This document shows, piece after piece, positions 54,256 to 63,081 of a stretch of DNA of 64,000 nucleotides (the first letter of the stretch is position 1; each line of letters starts with the position of its first letter). Source of the stretch: Sphingomonas dokdonensis. Its GTDB lineage: Bacteria; Pseudomonadota; Alphaproteobacteria; Sphingomonadales; Sphingomonadaceae. The position numbers and the translations under genes were made by a program. Under the pieces are notes generated by a model. It was not told the origin of the DNA and made no database searches. It was given only the letters and a program-made list of their open reading frames with translations. Location: the NCBI RefSeq assembly GCF_002197685.1, contig NZ_NBBI01000004.1, positions 310,001-374,000 of the forward strand, written 5' to 3'.

Positions 54256-54259
54256 AGAG

Positions 54260-54303
54260 AAAAGGCCCGCCACGGCATCAGCCGGGCGGGCCTTTTCCTT
54301 TCA
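54260..54303. terminator. Bidirectional rho-independent terminator
   Basis: The stem GGCCCGCC / GGCGGGCC with inner CGGC / GCCG pairing is flanked by AAAA on the left and TTTTCCTTT on the right. It therefore reads as a terminator in both directions, between the convergent M28 and ettA genes. Confidence 0.9.
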
Positions 54304-54341
54304 ACGACCACCCCGGCACACACGCCGAGGCGCCAATCCGG

Positions 54342-56021
54342 TCAGCGCGTCAGCTTCTTGTAGGCCAGTCGCGTCGGCCGATCGGCCGCATCGCCCAGGC
54401 GACGCCGCTTGTCCTCCTCATACGCCTCGAAGTTACCCTCGAACCATTCAACGTGACTGTCGCCTTCGAACGCCAGAATGTGGGTGCAGAGGCGATCGAG
54501 GAAGAAGCGATCGTGGCTGATCACCACGGCGCAGCCCGCAAACGTCTCCAGCGCCTCTTCCAGCGCGCGAAGCGTCTCCACGTCCAAGTCGTTGGTCGGT
54601 TCGTCGAGCAGCAGGACGTTGCCGCCCTCCTTCAGCATCTTGGCCATGTGCACGCGGTTGCGCTCACCGCCCGATAGCTGGCCGACCTTCTTCTGCTGGT
54701 CCGGCCCGCGGAAGTTGAACGCACCCACATAGGCGCGCGTCCCCATCTCCTGCTTGCCGAAGCGGAAGACCTCCAGCTCGTCGGAGATTTCCTGCCAAAC
54801 GTTCTTGTTCGGATCGAGATCGTCGCGACTCTGGTCGACATAGCCGAGCTTCACCGTCGAGCCGACTTCGATCGTTCCCGCGTCGGGCTGATCCTGGCCG
54901 GTGATCAGCTTGAACAGCGTCGACTTGCCCGCGCCGTTTGGCCCGATCACGCCCACGATCCCGCCCGGCGGCAGGTTGAAGTCGAGGTTCTCGAAAAGGA
55001 GCTTGTCGCCATAGGACTTCGTCAGTCCCTTGGCCTCGATCACCTTGCCACCAAGCCGCTCGGGCAGCTGAATCAGGATCGCGGCCTTGCTGGCGACGCG
55101 GCTCTCCTGCTTCTCCATCAGCTCGTCAAACGCGCGGATACGCGCCTTGGACTTGGTCTGGCGCGCCTTGGGTGTCTGACGCATCCAGGCGAGCTCGTCG
55201 GCGATCGCCTTCTGCTTGCCCGCCTCCTCGCGTTCCTCCTGCTCCAGCCGCTTGGCCTTCTTCTCCAGATAGCCCGAATAGTTCGACTCGTAGGTGTAGT
55301 AGCGCCCACGATCGAGCTCGAGCACCCAGTTGACGACATTGTCGAGGAAGTAGCGGTCGTGGGTGACGAGGATGACGTTGCCGGTATATTCCTTCAGGAA
55401 GTTCTCCAGCCAGCTGACGCTCTCGGCATCGAGGTGGTTGGTCGGCTCGTCGAGCAGGAGGATGTCGGGCTTCTCCAGCAGCAGTCGGACCAGCGCCACG
55501 CGGCGCTTCTCACCACCCGACAAGTTGGTCACTGGGCTGTCCGACGGCGGGCAACGCATCGCCTCCATCGCCTGCTCCAGTTGCGAGTCGAGGCTCCAGC
55601 CGTCGGCGGCGTCGATCTTAGCCTGAAGCTCGCCCATCTCCTCCATCAGCGCGTCGAAGTCGGTATCGTCCTTCGGGTCGCCCATCTCGGCCGAGATCGC
55701 GTTGAACCGATCGACCATCGCCGCGATCGGGCCTGCGCCCAGGCGCACGTTCTCGATCACCGTCTTGTCGGGGTCGAGCTGCGGCTCCTGCGGCAGATAG
55801 CCGACCTTGATCCCCTCGGCAGCCCATGCCTCGCCGGTGAACTCGGTATCGATCCCGCCCATGATCTTCATGAGCGTCGACTTGCCCGATCCGTTCGGCC
55901 CGATGATCGCGATCTTCGCGCCGGGGATGAATTGCAGGCTGATGTTGTTGAGCACCGGCTTGTTGGCGCCCGGGAAGGTCTTGGTCAGACCCTTCATGAC
56001 GTAGGTATACTGGACGGCCAT
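54342..56021 (-). CDS. ettA: Energy-dependent translational throttle protein EttA
   Basis: A 559-residue ABC-F ATPase that binds the ribosomal E site and gates the first elongation step under low energy. Two ATPase domains show Walker A GPNGSGKS and GPNGAGKS, and signatures LSGGEKRRVAL and LSGGERNRVHMAK. The arm and linker (EEREEAGKQKAIADELAWMRQTPKARQTKSKARIRAFDEL) are the EttA type. ATG 56021 starts MAVQYTYVMKGLTKTFPGA, as in homologues. It is divergent from the second M28 gene. Confidence 0.95.
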   Translation of the reverse strand: MAVQYTYVMKGLTKTFPGANKPVLNNISLQFIPGAKIAIIGPNGSGKSTLMKIMGGIDTEFTGEAWAAEGIKVGYLPQEPQLDPDKTVIENVRLGAGPIAAMVDRFNAISAEMGDPKDDTDFDALMEEMGELQAKIDAADGWSLDSQLEQAMEAMRCPPSDSPVTNLSGGEKRRVALVRLLLEKPDILLLDEPTNHLDAESVSWLENFLKEYTGNVILVTHDRYFLDNVVNWVLELDRGRYYTYESNYSGYLEKKAKRLEQEEREEAGKQKAIADELAWMRQTPKARQTKSKARIRAFDELMEKQESRVASKAAILIQLPERLGGKVIEAKGLTKSYGDKLLFENLDFNLPPGGIVGVIGPNGAGKSTLFKLITGQDQPDAGTIEVGSTVKLGYVDQSRDDLDPNKNVWQEISDELEVFRFGKQEMGTRAYVGAFNFRGPDQQKKVGQLSGGERNRVHMAKMLKEGGNVLLLDEPTNDLDVETLRALEEALETFAGCAVVISHDRFFLDRLCTHILAFEGDSHVEWFEGNFEAYEEDKRRRLGDAADRPTRLAYKKLTR

Positions 56022-56128
56022 GGGTCGCCTGTTGCTCCGTAAACTGGAATGACGGGAAAAGTCTTGGTGCGCATGTAATGCTGCGTGCACCCGTTGGCAA
56101 ACCGGCCCGGCCGACTTAGGCCATTGGC

Positions 56129-57529
56129 ATGTTGATGCGCCTCTCCCTCGCCGCCCTGCTTCTCGCCGGCACCGTGCCCGTTGCCATCGCGCAGCGCGCC
56201 TTTCCAGCACCCGTCGATCCGCAGGTCGCCAGGCTGCGCGATGCCGCGCTGAAGGACGACGTCGCCTATGACATCGTGGAGGGGATGACGACGGAGGTCG
56301 GCCAGCGGCTCGCCGGCACCGAGGCGGAGGCACGCGCCCGCACCTGGAGCGCCGCCAAGCTAAAGGCGCTCGGGTTCAAGAACGTCCGGATCGAGACGTA
56401 CCGCATGCCGGTGTGGGTGCGCGGCGAGGAGCGCGCGGAGATCGTGGCGCCCTTTCCGCAGAAGCTGCAGCTCGCCGCGCTCGGCAACTCCGGCGCCACA
56501 CCCGCGACCGGGCTGGAGGCGGAGGTGGTGATCTTTCCGACCTATGGCGATCTGGCTGCCGCGCCGGACGGCAGCCTGTCCGGCAAGATCGCTTATGTCG
56601 GCAATTCCATGAAGAAGACGCAGGATGGCTCCAGCTACGGCCAGGCCGGCGTCGCGCGCTTCGCCGGCCCGGCGCTTGCCGCGCAAAAGGGCGCAGCGGC
56701 AATCGTAATCCGCTCGATCGGCACCGACGATCATCGCCTGCCCCATACCGGCACCACCAACTGGCCCGCCGGCGTGACCCCGATCCCCGCCGCCGCGCTG
56801 TCGGTGCCCGATGCCAAGCTGGTCGAGGCCATGGCGCGCCGCGGCAAGCCGATCCGCATGAAGCTGCTGCTCACCCCGCGCCAGGTCGGCGAGCAGGAAT
56901 CGGGCAACGTCATCGCAGAGGTGCCCGGCAGCGATCCTGCCGCCGGCATCGTCCTGATCGGCGGCCATCTCGACAGCTGGGATCTCGCCACCGGCGCGAT
57001 CGACGATGCCAGCGGCGTGGCGATCACCGCCGCCGCGGCCAAGCGCATCCTTGATAGCGGGAAGCGCCCCCGCCGCACGATCCGCGTGGTCTGGTTCGGC
57101 GCGGAGGAGGTCGGTGGCTTCGGCGGGCGCGCCTATGCCGAACGGCATGGGCGAGAGCGGCACGTCGTTGCCGCAGAAAGCGATTTCGGCGCCGACAACG
57201 TCTGGCGCTTCGAAACCGCCTTCCCCGCTTCCGCCAAGGCGATCGGCGACCGGCTGGCCAGCGCACTTGCTCCGCTGGGCATCGTGCGCGGCAGCGGCAC
57301 CGCCGGTGATGGTGCTGACATCGGCCCGATCGTGGCGCAGGGCGTCGCCGGGGTGGACCTGAATCAGTCCGGGCTGGACTATTTCGATGTGCACCACACG
57401 CCCGACGATACGCTTGACCGTGTGAACCCCGAAAAGCTGCGCCAGAACGTCGCCGCGTGGACGACGATGCTGGCGATTGTGGCCGACGCGCCGGAAGAAA
57501 TCGGGCCGGTTGAGCGCCCCGCGCGCTGA
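56129..57529 (+). CDS. Exported M28 family metallopeptidase
   Basis: A 466-residue aminopeptidase-like protein with a Sec signal (to VAIAQR). A PA insertion lies about 110-240 (IAYVGNSMKKTQDG ... AIVIRSIGTDDHRLPHTG). Metal ligands are His/Asp in GGHLDSWDL, Asp in GAIDDASGVA, Glu pair in FGAEEVGGFGGRAY, Asp in AAESDFGA and His in FDVHHTPDDTLD. It resembles plasma glutamate carboxypeptidase-like M28 members. ATG 56135 is an alternative start. Confidence 0.9.
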   Translation: MLMRLSLAALLLAGTVPVAIAQRAFPAPVDPQVARLRDAALKDDVAYDIVEGMTTEVGQRLAGTEAEARARTWSAAKLKALGFKNVRIETYRMPVWVRGEERAEIVAPFPQKLQLAALGNSGATPATGLEAEVVIFPTYGDLAAAPDGSLSGKIAYVGNSMKKTQDGSSYGQAGVARFAGPALAAQKGAAAIVIRSIGTDDHRLPHTGTTNWPAGVTPIPAAALSVPDAKLVEAMARRGKPIRMKLLLTPRQVGEQESGNVIAEVPGSDPAAGIVLIGGHLDSWDLATGAIDDASGVAITAAAAKRILDSGKRPRRTIRVVWFGAEEVGGFGGRAYAERHGRERHVVAAESDFGADNVWRFETAFPASAKAIGDRLASALAPLGIVRGSGTAGDGADIGPIVAQGVAGVDLNQSGLDYFDVHHTPDDTLDRVNPEKLRQNVAAWTTMLAIVADAPEEIGPVERPAR

Positions 57530-57570
57530 ATCGGTTCGTCGCGAACCTTGCTCCCAGATGAATTTCCTCA

Positions 57571-57598
57571 TTGACCCACCGGATTGGTCAGGTATTTG
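57571..57598 (+). promoter_or_regulatory. Possible housekeeping promoter for the small lipoprotein
   Basis: TTGACC (57571-57576) and TATTTG (57593-57598) are separated by 16 bp, about 63 nt before the lipoprotein start. A palindrome GGTTCG-TCG-CGAACC lies just upstream at 57533-57547. The -10 match is only moderate. Confidence 0.35.
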
Positions 57599-57660
57599 CC
57601 GGAAATCGCGTCGGCATCTGGGTCGGCCGCGAAACGAATTAAATGCTTGGGAGCATTCGA

Positions 57661-57927
57661 ATGAAGAAGATCGTTCTGATCGCTGCCGCCGCCGGCCTGA
57701 TGTCCGTGGCTGCTTGCTCGAAGTCGCCGGAGGCCGCCGCGGTCGAGAACAACGCCGACATGATGGCCGACAACATGGAAATGATGGCGGACAACCTCGA
57801 GGACATGGCCGACAACTCGTCCAACGCGATGGCGGCTGAAGGTCTCGAGAACGCGGCTGACAACATGGAAGACGCAGCGGACAACGTCCGTGATGCGGCT
57901 GACGAGCGCGTCGACAACATGCAGTAA
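57661..57927 (+). CDS. Small heptad-repeat lipoprotein
   Basis: An 88-residue protein with signal peptide and lipobox SVAAC. The mature part repeats an approximately 7-residue unit of the type (M/A)ADNxxx, giving ADNMEMM, ADNLEDM, ADNSSN, ADNMEDA, ADNVRDA and ADERVDN. This is an acidic, Met/Asn-rich helix probably forming a coiled coil, comparable in design (not sequence) to Lpp. ATG 57661 follows GGGAGC. It has its own terminator. Function is unknown. Confidence 0.8.
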   Translation: MKKIVLIAAAAGLMSVAACSKSPEAAAVENNADMMADNMEMMADNLEDMADNSSNAMAAEGLENAADNMEDAADNVRDAADERVDNMQ

Positions 57928-57966
57928 TAGCTGCCTGGGCTTCGGCCCACAGCTTTTGCTTGAAGA

Positions 57967-58006
57967 AAAGGCGTTCCTGTTCACGCAGGGGCGCCTTTCC
58001 TTTTAT
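57967..58006 (+). terminator. Rho-independent terminator after the small lipoprotein
   Basis: The stem AAAGGCG / CGCCTTT with inner CCTG-TTCACG-CAGG is followed by CCTTTT. It lies 40 nt after the lipoprotein stop and before the tRNAs. Confidence 0.85.
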
Positions 58007-58086
58007 GTGGGCCGCCTATCTCTGCCGCACCGCCGGATGGCCATTGCCGCGGCGCGCGACTGAGCTTAGGCAGATACCACGCGGAA

Positions 58087-58159
58087 GGGCCTGTAGCTCA
58101 ACGGTTAGAGCTGGCCGCTCATAACGGCTAGGTTGCGGGTTCGAGTCCTGCCGGGCCCA
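58087..58159 (+). tRNA. tRNA with CAT anticodon, probably tRNA-Ile2
   Basis: A full cloverleaf is seen: acceptor GGGCCTG / CGGGCCC, D arm GCTC...GAGC, anticodon loop CTCATAA on stem GGCCG / CGGCT, and T arm with GGTTCGAGTCC. The short D loop (AACGGTTA) and the loop context look more like E. coli tRNA-Ile(CAU), the lysidine-modified species reading AUA, than elongator Met. The 3' CCA is not encoded (ACCG). Confidence 0.85.
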
Positions 58160-58209
58160 CCGCGTGTCACTTGCGCCGGGCGAGAACAACGCCTAGCGAG
58201 CACAAGCGT

Positions 58210-58288
<79 letters not shown>

Positions 58289-58342
58289 GTCGCTATCGCC
58301 GCACAGCCCGGCTCCTCGCCGCTTCCGCTTGGCTCCCCGTCG

Positions 58343-58732
58343 TCAAAGACCAGCCAGTTCGCCGATCGTCTCGCGCAGTGTCAGCGGGTCGAATGGCTTG
58401 ACGATCACGCCCGCCGCGCCCAGCGCGCGATAGTTGGCGATCTGCGCCTGCCGACCCATGGCGGTGACGAAGATGAACGGCACGTCGCCGAGCCCATGAA
58501 TGCTGCGCATCGCCGCCATCACTTCGGGCCCGCTCAGATCGGGCATCATCACGTCAAGCAATACCACCGCCGGTCGCCAAACCGGGTCCGCCACCAGCGC
58601 CAGTGCTTCCGCGCCGCCGCTCGCCAGCCGCAAGTCGATCCGCGGGTCACGCCTCAAGGCTAGTCGCACGATGTGGCGGATGTCCTTGTCGTCGTCGACG
58701 TACAGGATGGGCAGGTCGCCGGTCGTCATCAT
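58343..58732 (-). CDS. Single-domain response regulator
   Basis: A 129-residue receiver. The acidic cluster is in ILYVDDDKD, the phospho-acceptor Asp in VVLLDVMMPDLSG, Thr in IFVTAMG and Lys in VIVKPFDPL. There is no output domain. Its ATG overlaps the hybrid kinase stop by 4 nt (ATGA), so it is the coupled partner of that kinase. Confidence 0.92.
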   Translation of the reverse strand: MMTTGDLPILYVDDDKDIRHIVRLALRRDPRIDLRLASGGAEALALVADPVWRPAVVLLDVMMPDLSGPEVMAAMRSIHGLGDVPFIFVTAMGRQAQIANYRALGAAGVIVKPFDPLTLRETIGELAGL

Positions 58733-61212
58733 CCTGCTCTCTCGTGTCGAACGGACAACACACGCCGGATCGTTGCCTTCAAGTCGACCGCCGAGTGCCG
58801 CGATTTCACCACCACGGCGTCGACCAGCGCCTCGGGATCGAGCAGGACATCATGCGCCGAATAGACGATGGCAGGGATCGCTAGGCCGCACGTGGTGGTG
58901 AGGTCCGGCAGCAGATCAAGCCCCGTGCCGCTCGCCAGGTGATAGTCGAGGATCGCGAGGTCAGGGGTCTGGTCGCGCAAGATTGCGCGCGCCTCGGCCA
59001 GCGATCGCGCCTTCAGGATACGCGCGGTGCCCGACAGCGTCCGTGCGGTCACGTCCAGCGTGTCCTGATCGTCATCGAGATGGAGGACGATCGGCATGTC
59101 GGCCTTGTTGGCGGGCATCGCCGCCGCCAGCGCAGCCTTGAGCCGTGCCGGATGGACCGGCTTGTCCATCCAGTCGACCAGGTCGAGCGAGAACCGCGCC
59201 GCCGCGTCGGCATTGCCATCGGGCGACACAAGGATGATCGACAGCGCACCGGGCGCCACCGCCCGCCGCACGTCGCGGGCGAACGTCAAGGCATCCGGAT
59301 CGTCCAGCGCCATGTCGAGTATCAGCAGATCGTAGCCACCATCCGCCAGTGCGTCGCGCGCCGCCGCTGCCGAGGTGACCACCCTACCCGTCAGCCCCTC
59401 CGCCTCGACGAGCGTCTGCAACTCCTGCCCCAGCCGGGCATCGGCCTCGCAGATCAGGACCTGCCGGCGATCCGCGTCGGCGCCTGCCGAATCAGCGGCG
59501 TCGATCGCCGGTAGCGAGAAGACGAAGCGCGTGCCGCCGGTCGGCCGGTCCTCGAACCAGATGTCGCCGCCGTGCCGCGTGACGATGTCGCGCGCGATCG
59601 CGAGCCCCAGCCCCGTTCCCGACCAGCCCTCCGATCGTGGTGCACGCTCGAAGCGGCCAAAGATGCGGCTACGAAACTCCTCGGCAATGCCGTGGCCTTC
59701 ATCCGCCACCTCCACCTGCAACGCGCGCGCGTCATGGCGGGCGCAGACCGTCACCTTGCCGCCCTCCGGCGAAAACTTGACCGCATTGGACAGGAGATTG
59801 GCGAGCACCTGAAGCAGGCGGGCTTCGTCACCTTCGACCATCAGGAGTTCGTTCGGCAGCTGACAATCCAGCGTTACCGCGTGACTGGTGGCGAGCACCG
59901 CATGGTCATTGCACGCCCGCCGCACCACGTCGCGCAGGTCGAGCGGCGCGGTCGCGAGGCGGAAATTACCGGCCTCGATCCGGTCAATGTCCAGCATGTC
60001 GTTGATGAGCCGGATCAGCCGCTGCCCGTTGCTTTCGGCGATCTGGACGAGTTCCTGCGCCTCCTCCGGCAAGGCGCCGGCCGCATCGGCCCGCAGCAAC
60101 GACAGCGCACCGATGACCGAGGTCAGCGGCGTGCGCAATTCGTGGCTGATGGTTGAGATCAGCTCGTCTTTCAGCCGGTCGAGCCGCTGGCGTTCGGTCG
60201 TATCGCGCAGCGAAGCGACGATATGGTCGCCGTCGGGCAGCCGCATGACGCCCAGCGCAACGTCGAACAGGATCGTTTCGCCGAACCGCGTTCGGATCGG
60301 CTGTTCCTGCAGAAAGCTGGTGCGCAGGCTGCCGTCCGCAAAGCCGATCCGCTCAATGAAATTTCCGACGCCAGGCGCGATGTCGGACAGCATCGCGACA
60401 TCGCGGCGCTCCGCGTCCTCCGGCGTATAGCCCAGCACGCGCGTGACCGCAGCGTTGATCGTCTCGATCGTGCCGCTCGCGTTGATGATCACGATCGGGT
60501 CGGCGGTGGCGTTCAGGATCGTCTGGTTGCGCTCGGCCGCCTCATAGGCGGCGAGCGCGGCCTCGTATTTGGCGCGGCGCTGTCGCCACAATTGCGTCAG
60601 GATCACCGTCAGCGCCACGCTGGCGATCGCGGCGATGACCCACATCATCCACTCGATCCACGCCGCACGAGCACGGAACGCCTGCACGCGCTGATCGCCG
60701 ACCTGGATCTCGCGACGAAAGACGTTCCCGACCAATTGCTCGAACTGCGCCATCAGCCGTTGGCCATCGCCCTCGTTGATCCGGCGACGCGCCGCGGCGG
60801 CGCCAAGCCGGTCGTACAGGTGGATCACCTCGTCCATCTCGGCGAACTTCGCGTCGGCGATGCGGCTCAACTCGCCGATCTGCGGCGGCGACCGCTCCTG
60901 CCGATACGCGCGGAAGAGATCGCGCAGCAGGCGTCGTACCGCCCCTTCCGCCGCGACATAGCGGGTGCGCAACTGATCCTCCCCGCCCAGCGCATAGCCG
61001 CGCTCGCTCGTCTCTGCCGCGCGCATCGTGGAGAGCAGGTCGACCAAATGGCTACGCCGGCTATAGGATTGCTGCGCCCCGAGGCGCAGCGTTTCCCAAC
61101 GGCTATATTCCCCTTGGATCCAGAACAACGTGGCCGCGAGTACAATGGGGATCAGCAATGCAACGGCGACGAAGGGCCACGCCGACGGCTTGCGCGGCGG
61201 CGCGAGTGTCAC
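58729..61212 (-). CDS. CHASE3-PAS hybrid histidine kinase with two receivers
   Basis: An 827-residue membrane kinase. TM1 (about 13-31) and TM2 (about 190-208) flank a helical CHASE3 sensor (ETSERGYALGGED). A PAS domain (NATADPIVIINASGTIETINAAV) is followed by HisKA with SHELRTPLTSVIGAL, and an ATPase domain with NLLSNAVKFSPEGG and GTGLGLAIARDIV. Receiver 1 has Asp in LLILDMALDDP, with a weakened acidic pair (CEAD); receiver 2 has Asp in LAILDYHLASG and VKSR in place of the usual KP. GTG start at 61212 overlaps the LuxR-regulator stop. Confidence 0.92.
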   Translation of the reverse strand: MTLAPPRKPSAWPFVAVALLIPIVLAATLFWIQGEYSRWETLRLGAQQSYSRRSHLVDLLSTMRAAETSERGYALGGEDQLRTRYVAAEGAVRRLLRDLFRAYRQERSPPQIGELSRIADAKFAEMDEVIHLYDRLGAAAARRRINEGDGQRLMAQFEQLVGNVFRREIQVGDQRVQAFRARAAWIEWMMWVIAAIASVALTVILTQLWRQRRAKYEAALAAYEAAERNQTILNATADPIVIINASGTIETINAAVTRVLGYTPEDAERRDVAMLSDIAPGVGNFIERIGFADGSLRTSFLQEQPIRTRFGETILFDVALGVMRLPDGDHIVASLRDTTERQRLDRLKDELISTISHELRTPLTSVIGALSLLRADAAGALPEEAQELVQIAESNGQRLIRLINDMLDIDRIEAGNFRLATAPLDLRDVVRRACNDHAVLATSHAVTLDCQLPNELLMVEGDEARLLQVLANLLSNAVKFSPEGGKVTVCARHDARALQVEVADEGHGIAEEFRSRIFGRFERAPRSEGWSGTGLGLAIARDIVTRHGGDIWFEDRPTGGTRFVFSLPAIDAADSAGADADRRQVLICEADARLGQELQTLVEAEGLTGRVVTSAAAARDALADGGYDLLILDMALDDPDALTFARDVRRAVAPGALSIILVSPDGNADAAARFSLDLVDWMDKPVHPARLKAALAAAMPANKADMPIVLHLDDDQDTLDVTARTLSGTARILKARSLAEARAILRDQTPDLAILDYHLASGTGLDLLPDLTTTCGLAIPAIVYSAHDVLLDPEALVDAVVVKSRHSAVDLKATIRRVLSVRHERAG

Positions 61213-61868
61213 GCGCTCACGCCGCCCGCCACCTGACCGCCGAGCAGCGGCTGCACGGCCAGCAAGGCTTGCGCGCGATTGACGACGCCCAGCTTGCGGA
61301 AAATCGCGGAAAGATGCGACTTCACCGTCGCCTCCGACAGGGCGAGATCACCCGCGATCTGTTTGTTGAGGCGCCCATCGGCCAGCGCGACGAGTACCTT
61401 GAGTTGCGCACTCGACAGGCTGGCAATCCGCCTGCTCAGCCCCGCCGCACTGCCGCTCCCCGGCACATGCGCAAATACGCAATTGCCGGCCAGGATTTCA
61501 CGTATTTCGCCGACAAGCACATCGAGCGGGCGTGTCTTGTAAAGAAAGCCAGCCGCGCCAAGCGCCCGCGCCGCCTCTACCAAGGGCGCCTCTTCCTTGG
61601 CGGAAATCATCGCGACCGGCGTCGCTTTAGCCGCATGCTGCAATTGCATCAGACCGGAAAAACCGTGCGCATCGGGCAAGACGAGGTCGAGCAGAATCAG
61701 CCGATAGGATGAACGCTCGCTCACCATGGACAAGGCTTCGTTTACAGATCCAGCCGTGTCGACCGACACGCCCTGCGAGGCGGCGCGGGCTGCCAACGCG
61801 AGCCCCTCGCGCGTAAGCGGATGGTCGTCGGCAATCAGAATACGGCTGCTCAGATTGGATTGCGGCAT
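61209..61868 (-). CDS. LuxR/NarL family response regulator
   Basis: A 219-residue DNA-binding regulator. The receiver has acidic residues in ILIADDHPL, Asp in LILLDLVLPDAHG and Lys in FLYKTRPL. The LuxR helix-turn-helix lies at the C-terminus (LSSAQLKVLVALADGRLNKQIAGDLALSEATVKSHLSAIFRKL). ATG 61868 is preferred to a longer frame. It is first in the operon with the hybrid kinase and the single receiver, and divergent from an Hpt gene, so it is the likely output of this relay. Confidence 0.93.
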   Translation of the reverse strand: MPQSNLSSRILIADDHPLTREGLALAARAASQGVSVDTAGSVNEALSMVSERSSYRLILLDLVLPDAHGFSGLMQLQHAAKATPVAMISAKEEAPLVEAARALGAAGFLYKTRPLDVLVGEIREILAGNCVFAHVPGSGSAAGLSRRIASLSSAQLKVLVALADGRLNKQIAGDLALSEATVKSHLSAIFRKLGVVNRAQALLAVQPLLGGQVAGGVSA

Positions 61869-61935
61869 CTTTCCCTTGCTTCGCTGCCCGATGATCGAAC
61901 GTGCTGTCGCTAACAGATAGCGCGGCGACAGACAC

Positions 61936-61954
61936 TTTGCTACCAATTGGCAAA
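61936..61954. promoter_or_regulatory. TTTGC-N9-GCAAA inverted repeat in divergent promoter
   Basis: Arms TTTGC and GCAAA surround a segment including the palindrome CCAATTGG (61943-61950). It lies between the LuxR regulator and Hpt genes, a natural site for autoregulation by the LuxR protein. Support is symmetry and location only. Confidence 0.35.
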
Positions 61955-61994
61955 CAAAAAGCTGGAGGGATTAATACGTAAATTCCATCATACC

Positions 61995-62600
61995 GTGCTT
62001 CTTCAAACCGGATTGAAAGAAAGTTCATTCCTGTTTGAAGCATTGCGTGGCGCCGGCTGGTCTATACTTTCAGGCGATACTGCGACGTCAGACGATGCAA
62101 CCATGATCGTTTCATCACCCAGCTCTGACGACCAAGCACCACTTCCCACCGACGCGAAGCTGAGCATCGCTCTGGGTGTGCCGTCCTATCACTCGGCGGC
62201 CGGCCATGATGCATGGATTACCGGCGAAGAAGACAGGGCCGAGTTGACCGCCTTCTTCACCCGCTGGTTGCCGCCGGACCTTGCCGCACTGGAGCGCCTT
62301 GCGGACGCTTTCGGCCGCCCTGCCGTCGAGCAGTTGACCGTCAGCTTGCGGGAGGAGCTGCGCGGTGCGTTGGCCGCTTTGTCGCGAGGCGACCTGCCGG
62401 ACGGCCACAAACTCTCGGGCCTCGCCGGCACGTTGGGCTTCGCGGCAGCCAGCGAAGCATGGCGCGACGCGGACAAGGCGTGCGGCATCGACGACGCGCG
62501 GCGAACCAGCCGCACTGCAATCGTCGCCATCACACATTGGCTCGAATCCGCCGGTCAACCGACTTTGGCTAGCGGATCTTCACTCGAAAGCGCAGGGTGA
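61995..62600 (+). CDS. Degenerate-receiver plus Hpt phosphotransfer protein
   Basis: A protein of about 201 residues ending in an Hpt-like four-helix segment: phosphorylatable His in DGHKLSGLAGTLGFAA, matching the HxLxGxA pattern. The N-terminal half has the rhythm of a receiver (LRGAGWSI, ATMIVSSPS, KLSIALGVPS, DAWITGEEDRAELTAFFTRWLP) but no acceptor Asp where expected. It looks like a detached, decayed REC-Hpt tail of a hybrid kinase. The start is uncertain: GTG 61995 is used; TTG 61947 is also open. It is divergent from the kinase operon. Confidence 0.72.
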   Translation: MLLQTGLKESSFLFEALRGAGWSILSGDTATSDDATMIVSSPSSDDQAPLPTDAKLSIALGVPSYHSAAGHDAWITGEEDRAELTAFFTRWLPPDLAALERLADAFGRPAVEQLTVSLREELRGALAALSRGDLPDGHKLSGLAGTLGFAAASEAWRDADKACGIDDARRTSRTAIVAITHWLESAGQPTLASGSSLESAG

Positions 62601-63081
62601 AGGATCCACTCGTTCTGAACGTGCCTGTCGGCTTCACGCGGATTGCCCGCACCGCGGGGTCGTAGCCGTCGGCATCGGGTACCGGCGTGTAGCCCCAACT
62701 GGTGCCATTCGAAAATTCCAGGCCATCGGTCGTGCTGGCAAGCCCGCCGAAACTGTAGGTCAGCCCGCTATCGCCAAGCCCGAGAAGCGCACCGTCGACA
62801 AACGCGACCGGCCCGCTACCTGCAGCACCAAGATCGCGCACGCGCAGCATGGTCCCGGCCGGCAGCGGATCCTCGAACGCGGTGACTCGGACGGTTTTGC
62901 CGAGATTGGCAAGCGGATTGGACAGCGCAATCGTGTAATCCACCTCGGCGCCCGGAATCGACAGCGGCACCGTCGTTTGCACCGGTGCGGAAACGACCTG
63001 CGCGCTCTTGGTGACGCTGATCGGATCGGCCAGCGCCGGAGCGGCCGCCACGCCCGCGATCAGGAGCAGGAGCCGCCTCAT
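62569..63081 (-). CDS. Exported DUF11-like beta-sandwich protein
   Basis: A 170-residue exported protein with a Sec signal (to PALAD). The mature domain begins ISVTKSAQVVSAP and contains GAEVDYTIALSNP and ADGYDPAVRAIRVKPTGTF, the pattern of DUF11/conserved-repeat beta-sandwich domains in surface proteins. Its 3' end overlaps the convergent Hpt gene by 32 nt. Its ATG overlaps the barrel-protein stop (ATGA) upstream, so they are coupled and probably work together at the envelope. Confidence 0.78.
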   Translation of the reverse strand: MRRLLLLIAGVAAAPALADPISVTKSAQVVSAPVQTTVPLSIPGAEVDYTIALSNPLANLGKTVRVTAFEDPLPAGTMLRVRDLGAAGSGPVAFVDGALLGLGDSGLTYSFGGLASTTDGLEFSNGTSWGYTPVPDADGYDPAVRAIRVKPTGTFRTSGSFTLRFRVKIR

